Assembly: GCA_037042915.1 (NCBI GenBank)
Contig: CM073197.1
Location: forward strand, 3,658,001 to 3,722,000
DNA length: 64,000 nucleotides
Direction of reading: 5' to 3'
From: Auricularia sp. M13
Taxonomy: Eukaryota; Basidiomycota; Agaricomycetes; Auriculariales; Auriculariaceae
How positions within the stretch are numbered: the stretch's first letter is position 1; each line of letters begins with the position of its first letter. A program made the translations under genes and the position numbers. Below the pieces are notes generated by a model that did no database searches, was not told where the DNA came from, and saw nothing but the letters and a program-made list of their open reading frames with translations. Positions 1-10,312 of the stretch are shown one piece after another.

Positions 1-119
1 GTGGACACGGCAGGAATCGAGGAGGGGCGGGAAAGCGACGTCTAAACGTAATTCTACCTTGTAATCCTATAGTCCATGAACCGAAATCAAATAAGTTGGA
101 AAGGCCATGTGCAGCGAGC

Positions 120-1700
120 GAACGAAGACCATGGCCGGAGATAGAGTCGAATCTGTGAGACCTTAATATTGAGCAGATGTGTTTGATGTGGGTGTTTCCA
201 TCGAAGATGAAGGATGTGTTGGTTGGTAAGAGAGAGACTGGGGTTGAAGAGTGCGCATGGCGTCGTGTGCTGTGATCCAGGAACGAGGTAGTATGCCAAA
301 TTTGCGGGATGTCGAGGAGTTGAAGCCAATGCCGTTGAAGGGGTGTACACAGTTGTTGAACGACCAGGTCCAGTCTGCGAGGGTGATGCGTGCCATGAGT
401 CGATAAGCGGGAACTTGATGGTTAAGGTCACGAGCAAGGCCGTCAATGGTGAGAGAATCGTTGATGTGTTCGATGCTTGAGAAGCCGAAGCCGTGGAGCG
501 AGATAGAGAGCGTGAGATTGTCCGGAGAAGGCGGGTACTTGAAGCGAAGGGCGCGTCTGTACGCCAATCACGCTGCTGCGCAAAGTTATCGAACAGAACA
601 TCATATCAAAAGCGCGGGCTTGCCTCTCACTACAGCCCATCTCTCGCTCGGATGCTCAGCACCTCGACTCGCTCATATCGATGCTTGCCCACCGTGGAAC
701 TTGGGCAGTGCAAAGTTGGCGATGGTGTTGCGCAGAAGCTCGTATGTCGCTCGGCCGTCATCGATGCTTGTGTTCAGAAATTGTATCCGGCCCTTGGTGA
801 CAGGTACTGGGTGGAATGTTATCTTGCGGGGATCCTTGCCGGGCTTGTTCGTGATGGACGGCAGGACAAGGCGGTCTGGGAAGTCAGGCGGAATTTTCCC
901 GACGATGTAGAGGACAGTCTTCAGCCACTGTGTGAGCCAGCCGTAAGCAAACTGAAAGTGTTCCATCACGAGGCAGAACATGGACAAAGCGGGGCACGTT
1001 GATGCCAGGATGAAGGAGTCGTCAGTGGCTTCTATCATCGCAAGGTGGAGCTGAGCAGGGTCTGTAGGGGTGTGGTGCTCGGCTTTCCGGCCGCAGGTTG
1101 TCTGAATGACGAGGGCGCCTGGATTGTCCTTGCTGATGTCGTGGAGGTAGCGGTTTCCCATGCTGGTTGTGAGCGCCGACTTAAACGGCGAGAGCGAGGC
1201 ACCCTGCGGAGTCACACCGTCAATGACAATCGGGTTGGTGTAGCCGTATGCGGTGCGGATGACGCAGGAGTTGTTGGCATTGGCAGCTCTGTCCAGCGAG
1301 ATGATGGACTCCGGTAGACCGTAAGCGCGAACAGCATCGTAGAAGCCTTCTGGAGCAAGATGGTAAAACCCTTTCATTTGGTTGCGCTTCAGCGTGAATA
1401 CTGTTGTATCGTTCCGATGTGCCCAGCATTGTAATTGCGCTAAGAAACTCGTTAGGTCACGGGACTGGACACCTTGGTGACTGGCAATCTGTGTTTCAGG
1501 GAGTATACCCATCTTCGCCATGTACGGCATGGGCTTGGCTGTCCGCTGCGCACCTCTGACATCGGACGCTTGGTGGACATCGATCCATGGAACTACAATT
1601 AGCATGTAAGAAATTGCATACGCGGATATGGTTGGTATCCTCATGCATGGAAGACAACTGTCGCCTGGCACATACTGTACTGTGTCGTCTTGGGAAGTTG
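120..1700 (-). mobile_element. Decayed LINE-like reverse transcriptase
   Basis: A 332-aa open frame (673-1671) reads as a reverse transcriptase core. It has a KRNQMKGFYHLAPEGF stretch, a GVTPQGASLSPFKSALTTS palm segment, and an ATDDS box where the two catalytic aspartates of a YADD-type site would lie. A second frame (163-567) continues the carboxy-terminal part (GLARDLNHQVPAYRLMARIT). This layout matches non-LTR elements that are common in mushroom genomes. No endonuclease domain or poly-A tail is visible, and the reading is split between frames, so it is a dead 5'-truncated copy. Its 3' end may run past base 1. The non-LTR assignment is by recognition, not by search. Confidence 0.75.
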
Positions 1701-1892
1701 GTCAGCTTAGTCAGCAATCCCGACGTCTACTGTCCGTTCCGTCGCAGATGTACCCGAAAAACCCACATAGACTGATGCTAGTGCTGTTCAAGTGTTGACC
1801 TCCGAGCCCTAGGGTGAGGAGGATAATAGAAACGGAAAGTAGGTTCATGAGCTCTGCGGAGGACATGGATTGTTTGGTCTGTGGGGAAGTTG

Positions 1893-2220
1893 GTCACACT
1901 GGGAGCAAGGCTGAGAATCCTTAGAGTATCTATTGAGTATCCTGACTTGACATTCAGATGAATGGCACGAGTTTCCCAAGAGTATCATATCCTGAACTAC
2001 TCTGGAGATACTCTATACACAAGGTAATATATTGGATGAGTATCCCTTGAGGCACAAATGTTCTCATGAGATACTCATTCAATATTATACCTTGTGCATA
2101 GAGTATCCCCAGAGTATTTCAGGATATGATACTCTTGGGAAACTTGTGCCATTCATCTGAATGTCAAGTCGGGATACTCAATAGATACTCTATGGATTCT
2201 CTACTCTGCTCCCTGTGTCA
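1893..2220. repeat. Foldback (hairpin) MITE-like element, ~150-bp arms
   Basis: The left arm (1893-2045) and right arm (2070-2220) are reverse complements with few mismatches around a spacer of about 25 nt. Matching blocks include the outer CACTGGGAGCA-like ends, the AGTATCTATTGAGTATCC block, the TTCAGATGAATGGCAC block and the CAAGGTAATAT block near the loop. The heptamer GAGTATC/GATACTC recurs many times inside both arms. There is no open frame. The shape fits a non-autonomous foldback DNA transposon. A target-site duplication is not obvious, so superfamily is unknown. Confidence 0.85.
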
Positions 2221-2849
2221 GTCCCCGATGGCATTTGATGGCCATGCCGAAGGGCACCGAACCTCAGAAAAAAATTCTTGAAACATAGGGTGCAACACAA
2301 ATGGGTTGTATGAGATTTATACTGCTTGTTTAACTTCTGCGAAACTGGTTTGGAGCAAGATTACACATGAGCAATGACTGACCGACATGTCAGGCCGAGC
2401 ACGAAGAAGAGGCGAGAAACCCTTTAGCACCAAGCCATAACATATCGATGTGTAAAGAAACGAGTTTTAAGTACTTTTTTGACCATTTAGCTGCAGGGAG
2501 GCCTGCCCGGAGAGACAAAACTAAGGATTGCCCGCCAAATCCGGCTTGCGCCGTACTCTTTCCTCACTATGTCTCCTTGTACTTAATCTTACGACCAGTG
2601 GCTTCATATTCTCAAAGGAAATAGGTTGGTGATGCTAGGGGTCACAGGAATAGAGGAGGAAACGAGCCAAAGGCGAGGAATTATCGATTGACCAACTGCC
2701 CGTACGACCAATTAGACCATCGGGCACAGTATGGAATTATTTACTACTAGTACAACAAGCATTTCACTGATACTTACTACCTCATACAACGGGGGTTCCG
2801 AACGGGAAAAGCAAACGGGTCTAGGTGGGAGAGACAAGTAATGTACCAG
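2221..2849. other. Intergenic, no gene seen
   Basis: About 630 bases between the hairpin element and the 3' end of the HNH gene hold no convincing coding frame, tRNA or repeat. Confidence 0.6.
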
Positions 2850-3852
2850 CTACGAAGGCTCATTCAACGACAGATACTTCTGGATGTTATCCGCTGCCGT
2901 GCCGTCCCACGACTCGTTCTCGACGACCGCCGCCCGCCATGTAGGCATCGTCCGCTGGAAAACGAGGGTCTGGGCGAATATGGCCCGCGGCGGTTCGAGC
3001 GTCACCTTCCTGCCGAACCCGGACGCAAATGAACCGTCTGGCGACGAAGCGGCTCCATAGGGTGATGGCGGGTGGGGAGGGGGCAGAGGTGGCTGTAAGG
3101 GAGGCGGAGGTGGCTGTGAGGGAGGCGGAGGTGCGTTGTGGTCCAGGTGCCCGCGGTCGTCCAGATACCCGCCGCGCACGACCCAATCCTGATAGACGCC
3201 GGAAGTGATCTCGACCTCCTCCCCCTGCCACGGCCAGAATCCACGCGTCCTGATTTCGTGAAGGAGGAAAGCCACCGGATACGGAGCACGATGATGCGCA
3301 TAATCGAGCGCGAGGGCCTTGCCATGGTACGGCCTCATGCCTTCGATATCGCCGAAGTTGATGACGTAGTATCGCTGGGCAATATTGAGTGCGAATAGGG
3401 ACATTCAACTGCGGACGTACCTCCTGATGGTACCGAACGAAATACTTGTAATTTTCAAACATGTCGCGATGATTTTTGCACATTAGGATTCCGTTGCGCG
3501 GCTCGTGCGCGCCATTCTGCTTGCTGTTTTGCGGCACGTACGCGCAGTCTCTGATCGTCTCCCACTGTCTGTTCTCAGTACGGGCGAGGGGCACGTGTCC
3601 AACAGTACGCACAGTGTCTTCTTCAGCCTGAGGAACAATGTGACAATGCTCCAGGGGCTCCCTTTCGCCGCAAACTACGCAGCGTTTCTTGCCGCGAAAA
3701 CGATCCCGCTTGTCCAATCCGGTATTGAATGCTGCTGTATCCGAGGACAGGACAGACGGCGTTGAGAGGTCACGATCGTAGGCGAAGCCTGCAGGAGGCC
3801 CCTGCGGCGGCCACGGTGTGCTCGGGGCCGCAAAGACAATCCGGGTCGTCAT
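2850..3852 (-). CDS. HNH-type nuclease-domain protein (copy 1, intact)
   Basis: Two exons (3852-3421 and 3374-2850) join across a 46-nt GT-AG intron to give 318 aa. The first exon carries the metal-binding HNH core: CVVCGEREPLEHCHIVPQ, then HEPRNGILMCKNHRDMF, i.e. two CxxC pairs with the conserved histidines. The second exon (RYYVINFGDIEGMRPYHGKA, then FLLHEIRTRGFWPW) is the region that follows HNH in a fungal family of unknown role, and ends in a proline-rich stretch and a basic tail. The proline stretch comes from a ~21-bp tandem repeat (about 3080-3135). A nucleic-acid-cutting role is inferred only from the HNH fold. A second, broken copy lies in the opposite orientation at 8975-9935. Upstream sequence is a truncated PP2A gene, so the promoter may be borrowed. 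Confidence 0.8.
3080..3135. repeat. ~21-bp tandem repeat in HNH gene
   Basis: Two and a half copies of a unit like GAGGTGGCTGTGAGGGAGGC encode the proline-rich stretch of HNH copy 1. The homologous place in the broken copy has only a short proline run, so the repeat expanded after duplication or shrank in the other copy. Confidence 0.7.
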
Positions 3853-3921
3853 GGTCGAAGCTTAGGAGTCGATGGCAATTCCCGGTCCGCCTTGGCTCCG
3901 CGGCAGAAATGACCGCATACA

Positions 3922-5205
3922 GGCGAGTGCCGCGCGCACGTGTTGGGACGAATCCAATGCCAGGTCACACACGCAAGGAAGCAGTCGCGATACGATAACA
4001 TCGCGCTCGACAAGTTTAGCAAATCCTGGAGCGCGCTAGTCAGCTTGAATCAAAATGAAAGGATTACATGTGCCAGCGCGAGCACTTGAAGGTCGCGTGC
4101 AGATGAACCCTTATGACATACCGGGAATTTGGCCAGCACCTGCCGTCCGTACTTCCGCCTCGTTGTCCTTCAGAAGTTGGACGTATGCGGATACGAGCTC
4201 CTCGTTGACGATCTCGGACCCGACCGCTTCTGTGAAACGGCCATGAGCAGTGTGCGATATCGAGAGGAATGTAATACTGCACACCTCTACAAAGTGGTTG
4301 GCGACCATGTAGCGGACCCTCCAGATACGCTCTATCGCAGCTGGTCGTGTAAGTGAGCCTTTCTGTGCTTGCGGTGAGGGATGAGTGGATGATCAGCAGG
4401 CGCGTCGAGTCTTGGCCGTTGTTCGCGAGCGCGAGATGGCGGGGGCGCGCGAGAGAACGAGTACGTTGGACAATTCTCGACGAACGGCTGGGAAACGGTC
4501 AGTAAGAGGTTGTATGGGGCGCGCAGGGACCGACGAAATATCCGCATGTGGACTATGGACCGAGTACGGAACCAGTGGAACACTCGGCCCACATTCCAAG
4601 TAATCATACGCGTGAGAAGGACGTACCGCGAGCCACTTGGCCGCTGAGCGGAGGACCATGAGCGTGTCGTCGTTGGCGAGGGCGTTGAGTGCGCGGTGCA
4701 TGTCGTCCTTGATTTGGTCGTTGACGCGCGGGTTGATGGGGAGTAGAGCGAGGCCGACGATGTGCGCGAAGTGAACCATTCGCCAGACGACAGCCGCTTC
4801 AGCAACGGCACAAGTATTCTTCGACGCGCGCTGGCGAGAGAATGCCCGCCAGGTTCGTGGCCGACTCTGTGGCCCGCGGAAGACGGGCCGAGTTGGTCGC
4901 CCGAGCAGACTGGCAGCAGCCATCTCACCTTATCGCGCACCAGCGTCTCCTCAACGGCCGCCAGCGTTTCCAGAGGGCCGAGTAACAGACACGCGTACTC
5001 GGGCCCGCCCAGGTATTCCTCAAAGTTCTGGCCGAGCTCGGCGGCAAGCGCGAGCAGCACCTCGTCCTCGTCGTCGACCGAGTCTTGCAGGAACGGACTG
5101 AGCTCGTCGCGGGCGCGATCGGGGCCCAGAGCCAGGGCAATGGTCGACATGCGGTGTATGGCGTTCAGGCGGCGCTCAACGTCCTCGGGCGATGTCGAGG
5201 TTGAC
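3922..5205 (-). pseudogene. PP2A scaffold subunit A (PR65/Tpd3) fragment
   Basis: Frames on the minus strand match the HEAT-repeat scaffold of protein phosphatase 2A: LNAIHRMSTIALALGPDRAR, FLQDSVDDEDEVLLALAAEL, GGPEYACLLLGPLETLAAVE, PLLKRLSSGEWFTSRTS, VNDQIKDDMHRAL, MVANHFVE, QLLKDNEAEVRTAGAGQIPG and finally DSSQHVRAALA. Family members start about 20 residues earlier and run to about 600 residues, so both ends are missing, the tail by nearly half. Spliceosomal introns are kept (for example after MVANHFVE), so it arose by DNA duplication, not from mRNA. At least one frame change lies between the LYSP and PRVNDQ parts near 4,740. The functional gene must be elsewhere in the genome. Confidence 0.85.
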
Positions 5206-5239
5206 GGTGACAGAGCTGAGCCTGGCGGATTACCCAGTG

Positions 5240-5775
5240 TTGTGAAACTGCGGTTTGACGCGAGTTTGACGCAATCAAACTCCAAACACCGAATCAAACT
5301 CGGCGCCTAAGTTCGAACTTGAGCGCCTGTTGCACTCGGCCGAGGTTCGGCTTGATGGACGGAGTTCTCGATTGACGGCTCAGAAGCGTAATGGTGCACA
5401 CGAACTGACCATTTCACTTGGCTGTGGCTCGATAGCTACTGGCCATTGTAGCAATATCTTCAACATGGAGGCAAAGACAGCACGAAGAGAGCCACAGAGC
5501 AATACATACAGACCAATGGTAATCAAAAAGTTGTTCAGAATACTTATTAAGGATGACGGTGACAATGTATTGGAACTCATATCTATGTTCTTCAATTATT
5601 CCAGGCGTAATTACGCTACTAGGGCCACAAAGTAGCAAGTCCCCCGAGCACGATCACTGGTTGCGGCACACATCAAACTTCCTTTACCTCATGGGCGCTT
5701 AACTCGAACGACCCGCGTTTTTCGTCAAACAGCGGTTTGACTCCGAACTCGCGAGTTCGGGTTACGAGTTTCTGC
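5240..5775. repeat. Imperfect inverted arms with strong palindromes
   Basis: The left block (5240-5330) has repeated GTTTGAC/ATCAAACT units and a near-perfect 26-bp palindrome centred on AAGTTCGAACTT (about 5302-5328). The right block (5695-5775) has GTTTGAC units, a perfect 18-bp palindrome CCGAACTCGCGAGTTCGG (5743-5760) and a GGGCGCTTAACTCGAAC end whose reverse complement resembles the left GTTCGAACTTGAGCGCC. The ~370 bases between hold no gene. It may be a decayed non-autonomous transposon, but that is inference. Confidence 0.45.
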
Positions 5776-6289
5776 ACAGCCACTAACTCCGCCCAACACT
5801 GGGATTGCCGGCCAAGTCCGCTTCTTGCACTTGCACCGCGTCCGCCCGCCACTGCTCGACTGCCGCCAGCGCGCGCTCGGCCTGCCCTTCGAACGCGCGC
5901 CAGCTCGCCGACGCCTTTGCGCTCGCCGCAGCTGACACCTCTCGAGCCCGCCGCCGACGACTTCCAGCGCCACAAGAAGTACGACAACGATTGCTTTTGG
6001 ACATAGTGCGATGACATTACAATGATACATAGTCCGTTCATGTGTTCAAAACCGAAACAAGCCTCGCGAAGAGGCAGGGGGGTGAAAAATTGAGGGACCT
6101 GAGCAGACGAACGAATCATCTGCTCAACCGAACCGCAAAGCAGTTCCATGTCCCAGGCGCCGAAGCGCCCCGCGAGCGCAATGCTCGCTCGTCCAATTAT
6201 CATTGTTCATTTCAATTTCTGTGTGCAACGTCAGCAAATGAATCAAAAATAAGGAAAAATCATACCGTTGTTTCATGCGTTGCTTTTAT

Positions 6290-7200
6290 CATTCATTATT
6301 CAACCCCGAGCGTCGTATGAACGCCGTACGCTCCGCAACTCTCATACAGCCGCGGCCCCGAAAAGATTTCAGGGCCCACGTCGCAGAGAGTCACGAGCGC
6401 GACGAAGCATAACGACGCTCTATCATAAGTCCAATGTCCGGTGTCATGTCCAAAGTCCGAAGTCCTGAAGTCCAATGTTCGAAGTCCTGAAGTCCAAAGA
6501 CCTGAAGTCCTGAAGTCCATAGTCCATTGCGTGAAGTCCATAGTCCAAAGTCCAATAAAGACGTCGCACGAACGCCGTACGCTCGCGAGCGCTCATGAAC
6601 CGAACCTTGGACGCATTGTCCAAAAATGCAGTCCGAGCAGATCGCGAACGCAGCGGACGTACGAGCGCCCTATGCCCAAAGTCCAAAGGCAATAGAATCA
6701 TACGCAATAGGGCAAGTCCATATATCTTCCGTCAACGCCAACATCAACATCGCATCGTCGTCAACATCGTCAGCAGCAGCAGCATCGCCCGAACGCTGGA
6801 CGCCCTGACACAGGCACAGCGAGCAGAACATATTCATAGAACGAGTAGAGTCATCCGAACGCCGTGCGCTTAGCGTCCGCGGTCGAGGAGAGCGAGTGGC
6901 GAGCGCGGCGAGAGGAATCGTCGAACGCATAAACGCATAATCATCAACGTCATCGACGTTCGACAGCAGCCGCAGCATCCAGCAGCAGCATCGTTGCGCA
7001 CAAGCAGCATGTAGCATCATCATAACGCAACATCCAACATCATCATTGTCATCAGGTAGACCTCGCCCGAAAGCCGTACGCCGCCGTGGGCAACGCAGCG
7101 AGCAGGCTCAGCCCACAACATCCGACATCGTCATCGCATCGTCGTGCATCGTGCATCGTATCATCGTAGACGTCGCCCGAACGCCGGACGCCCGAACGCG
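6290..7200. repeat. Repeat-rich non-coding block
   Basis: Two repeat types overlap. First, a degenerate array of GAAGTCCTGAAGTCCA-like units at about 6429-6560, with leftovers near 6675-6720. Second, a dispersed motif GAACGCCGTACGCT and variants at 6319, 6570, 6791, 6857, 7069 and 7179, all on the plus strand. CATCATCGTC-type triplet runs fill 6730-7170. Open frames here are short and compositionally biased, so no gene is called. Confidence 0.65.
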
Positions 7201-8374
7201 GCAAACAAGCCCGGTCGCAGCAGCGTGTGTGTCATGTCCGATGGTGCGGTATTCCAATAATCCATATGTTTGCAATAGCAGATATACCCGTCGCCGTACA
7301 CCGCGCTCAGCGGCGCGGCGAGGGGGTAGGCGGACGCAGATAGAGCCTCCGCGTGTACACGCGAGGGCGGGCAGACAGCAGATAGGGCGATGGCGTACGC
7401 CTGCCGGTGAGCGACGCGCCAACAAGCAGATAAATCCAATGCGGGTCGGTGACGACCGTGGCGGTCGAGGCGCGGCGAGGTCGACACGTGGCGGAGCGGG
7501 GTCGGAGGAGTCGGAGGGGGGAGGATAGGTCGGGGAGTGAGACAAGGGAGGGTGTCGCGGAAGGAGCCGATGTTGCGCACCTGGTTTATAACAGCGCTAG
7601 CGCCGTCGTCCTAGCTCAGGAGCTTAACCTGCCCGTTTAGGCTTTCCTGCCCAGCCGAACCGATCCCGCACTCTCGCAGGCGCCGTCTCATCTCACAGGC
7701 CATGGACGACAGCACTGGGCAGGCTGCCGCACTGTGAGCTGGCCAGGTGGCAACCGCGCCCGAGCTGTCCGGAGCGTGTGTGCACGGTTGATCATACAGA
7801 GTCGGCGACCGGCCGTGAGAGAACACATCCCGCTCGAGGGACTGAGCATGCTGGGACCCTGCGACTACGTCCTGCGCCTGCCAATTACCTGGGGCACGTG
7901 TTGCAATCATTGCAGGCGCAGCCGCTGGCGTTCCGTTCCGGACAACACGGTTGCCTATGACGCATAGAGTTGAAAGCACGACAGCACGGCATTACTGATA
8001 GGATTAGGGTCGCTAATTCTACATGCATGTGGGGGTGACGGGGAGGGAGAGTAAGGAGGGTGGTGTGTGGCGGGATAGATGGATGTTGGATACAAAGCTA
8101 AGCGCGGGTAGCAGGACGACTAGTGGTGTGGGCAATAAACTAAGGGGATAGCGGGAAAGATAGCTGAAGTGAAGGGAAGACCTGTTCTAGATTGGGGGGT
8201 ACGACGAGCGCGGCAGCACGTCGGGCGAACTGCGAGCGACAGCGCAGGTTCAGAATCAGATGTGAGAAGCAAGCCAGCTCGGGCAGGGGCCTACGCACGT
8301 TTTGGGGGGTGCTTCACATTACAGAACCAGAGAGGAAAACGGGAGAATCGACCGCGGCGTGCTGGCTGGCGCGC
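7201..8374. other. No supported gene
   Basis: GC-rich unique-looking DNA. Frames of up to 160 aa exist on both strands but are arginine/proline-biased and lack recognisable motifs or splice structure. Confidence 0.5.
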
Positions 8375-8640
8375 TCAGTGCTTTTTTGCGCTGACGGCGA
8401 GACCGGGCGTCGGCGGCGGCGGCATGCGTCCGCGCGGGTGCGAGTCGCTTGCGCTGGCGTTCTGCGCGGCGTTGGGCGCAGCCTGCGGGCTTGCGCGTGA
8501 ACAAAGTCTCAAAGGGCGCGCGGGGCTGTACGTACGTCCTGGCCGTTGGCCACGCGGTGCAGGCGCTCGACGAGATGCGCCCAGGCTGCCGGCGACTCGA
8601 GGCTGGCGTCGGTCGAGTATGTGGACGAGGCGGAAGACAT
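8375..8640 (-). CDS. Small 70-aa protein, unknown function
   Basis: Two exons (8640-8536, 8482-8375) with a 53-nt intron (GTACGT donor, CCGCAG acceptor, phase 0) give exactly 70 codons plus stop. The protein starts MSSASSTYSTDASLESPAAW, continues HLVERLHRVANGQ, and ends PPPPTPGLAVSAKKH. It has a short amphipathic stretch, then a small Ala/Ser/Pro-rich tail, and no signal peptide or known domain. A well-formed TATA box lies about 100 bases upstream on the same strand. The combination of TATA, clean intron and correct phase argues for a real gene; I do not recognise the family. Confidence 0.55.
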
Positions 8641-8737
8641 GGCGAGCAAGAACAAGAAAGGATTCGGAAGCGTAGACAAGGTAAAGGTTCGAGAATCTGA
8701 GTTCGTGCCAGCCTCCGCTCGCTTTGCATCCGCCTCC

Positions 8738-8748
8738 CCTTTTATACA
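8738..8748 (-). promoter_or_regulatory. TATA box of the 70-aa gene
   Basis: The minus strand reads TTGTATAAAAGGGG about 100 bases before the ATG at 8640, a near-consensus TATA element at normal spacing. Confidence 0.6.
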
Positions 8749-8974
8749 ACACGCGCGCTTATGTATGTACACTGGCATCCCACACAGCAACAGCTGTAAC
8801 AGGAAGATCTTCACGCCACTGCCTGTCTCCGTCCTGCGAGGTGTCAGCGTTTTTTTTCTTTGTTGATGTCGACCCCGGAATTACCCCAGACGGAGGCCAG
8901 GCAACGGCATCAAATGCGCAATATACGCTCGTGTGCGCAGCAGCGTCAGCTCTCTCGACATGACACAGACATCG

Positions 8975-9935
8975 TTGCGGCCCCGAGCACACCGTGGCCT
9001 CCGCAGGGGCCACCTACAGGCTTCGACTACGATCGTGACCTCCCAACGCCGTCTGTCTTGCCCTCAGATACTGCAGCATTCAATACCGGATGGGACAAGC
9101 GGGATACTTTTCGCGGCACGAAGCGCTGCCTAGTTTGCGGCGCAAGTGCAGCACTGGAGCATTGTCACATTGTTCCTCAGGCTGAAGAAGACACTGTGCG
9201 TACTGTTGGATACGTCCCCCTCGCCCGTACTGAGAACAGACAGTGGGAGACGATGAGAGACCGCGCCTACGTGCCGCAAAAGAGCAGGCAGAAGGGCGTG
9301 CACGAGCCGCGCAACGGAATCCTAATGTGCAAAAAGTCATCGCGACATGTTTGAAAATTACAAGTATTTCGTTCGGTACCATCAGGAGGTACGTCCGCAA
9401 TTGAATGTCCCTATTCGCACTCAACATTGCCCAGAAATATTACTTGATCAACTTCGGCGATGTCGAAGATATGAGGCCGTACCATGGCAAGGCCATCGCG
9501 CTCGATTATGCGCATCATCATGCACCGTATCCGGTAGTTTTCCTCCTTCACGAAGTCAGGACGCGTGGGTTCTGGCCATGGCAGGAAGATGCGGTCGAGA
9601 TCTCTTCCGACAGCTATCAGGATTGGGTAGTGCGAGGCGGATATCTGGACGATCACGGGCGCCTAGACCACAACGGTAACGCACCTCCGCCCCCTCCCTC
9701 ACAGCTGCACCCGCTTCCAGGCGGTTCATCTGCGGGGTATGGCAAGAAGGTGACGCTCAAATCGCCATGGGCCGTATTTGCTGAGACCCTCGCTTTCCAG
9801 CAGACGATGCCTATTATACATGGCGTGCGACGATTGTCGAGAACGAGTCCTAGGACGGGACGGCAGCGGAGAACATACAGAAGTATTTGGCGTTGACAGA
9901 ACCTTCGTAGCTAATCACTGGCAGTACTTGTCTCT
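8975..9935 (+). pseudogene. HNH-nuclease gene, copy 2 (broken)
   Basis: Close homologue of the HNH gene at 2850-3852 in the opposite orientation, including its intron (donor after RYHQE) and about 40 bases after the stop. The HNH core is readable (CLVCGASAALEHCHIVPQ). Decay is visible by comparison: the ATG-proximal stretch is out of frame with the HNH frame, one extra G sits in the run before the second half of the metal site (about 9333), shifting frame, and a TAG replaces a tryptophan codon near 9852. Proline repeats of copy 1 are absent. Upstream sequence is unrelated to that of copy 1, so the duplicated unit was the gene body plus a short 3' flank. Confidence 0.85.
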
Positions 9936-9944
9936 CCCACCCAG

Positions 9945-10312
9945 ATAGCGGTCAAGCGCCCTACATGTTACTGAGGCAAGTTACTTAGAGGAGATCGCGC
10001 TGTACACCTATGACACCCCGCCTCTGCTGGATCGAAGGTAACGTCCATAAATACGAGCCCCTTGTCCAATTCGAGGTTTCCGCACGATTAGATAGTTTAA
10101 ACAATGCGGCACCGTGACTATAACTGCCGCTCAGGGACTTTGTCCAGTCTTCTCACTTGCCTTCGAAAAACGTGCAGCGATCTCCTGGTCCGTCGCATCC
10201 CGAAGAAGTTTCTCGAGCGGGCCAAACGGCACGAGATATGCGCCGCCAAATTTCTGCTCGTTTTCACGGACAGCCTCCGACGTCACCGCGAAAAGCGCGG
10301 CATAAGTCCCAG
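9945..10312 (-). pseudogene. SDR 3'-end fragment (third copy)
   Basis: The minus strand encodes only the last ~60 residues of an SDR: FAVTSEAVRENEQKFGGAYL and PFGPLEKLLRDATDQEIAAR, nearly the same as the end of the SDR gene at 18340-19681. The match continues past the stop into the downstream flank, ending with a shared segment around CTCAGTAACATGTAGGGC (copy at about 19810-19840 in the other orientation). The rest of the gene is absent. It directly abuts the broken HNH copy, tail to tail. Confidence 0.85.
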
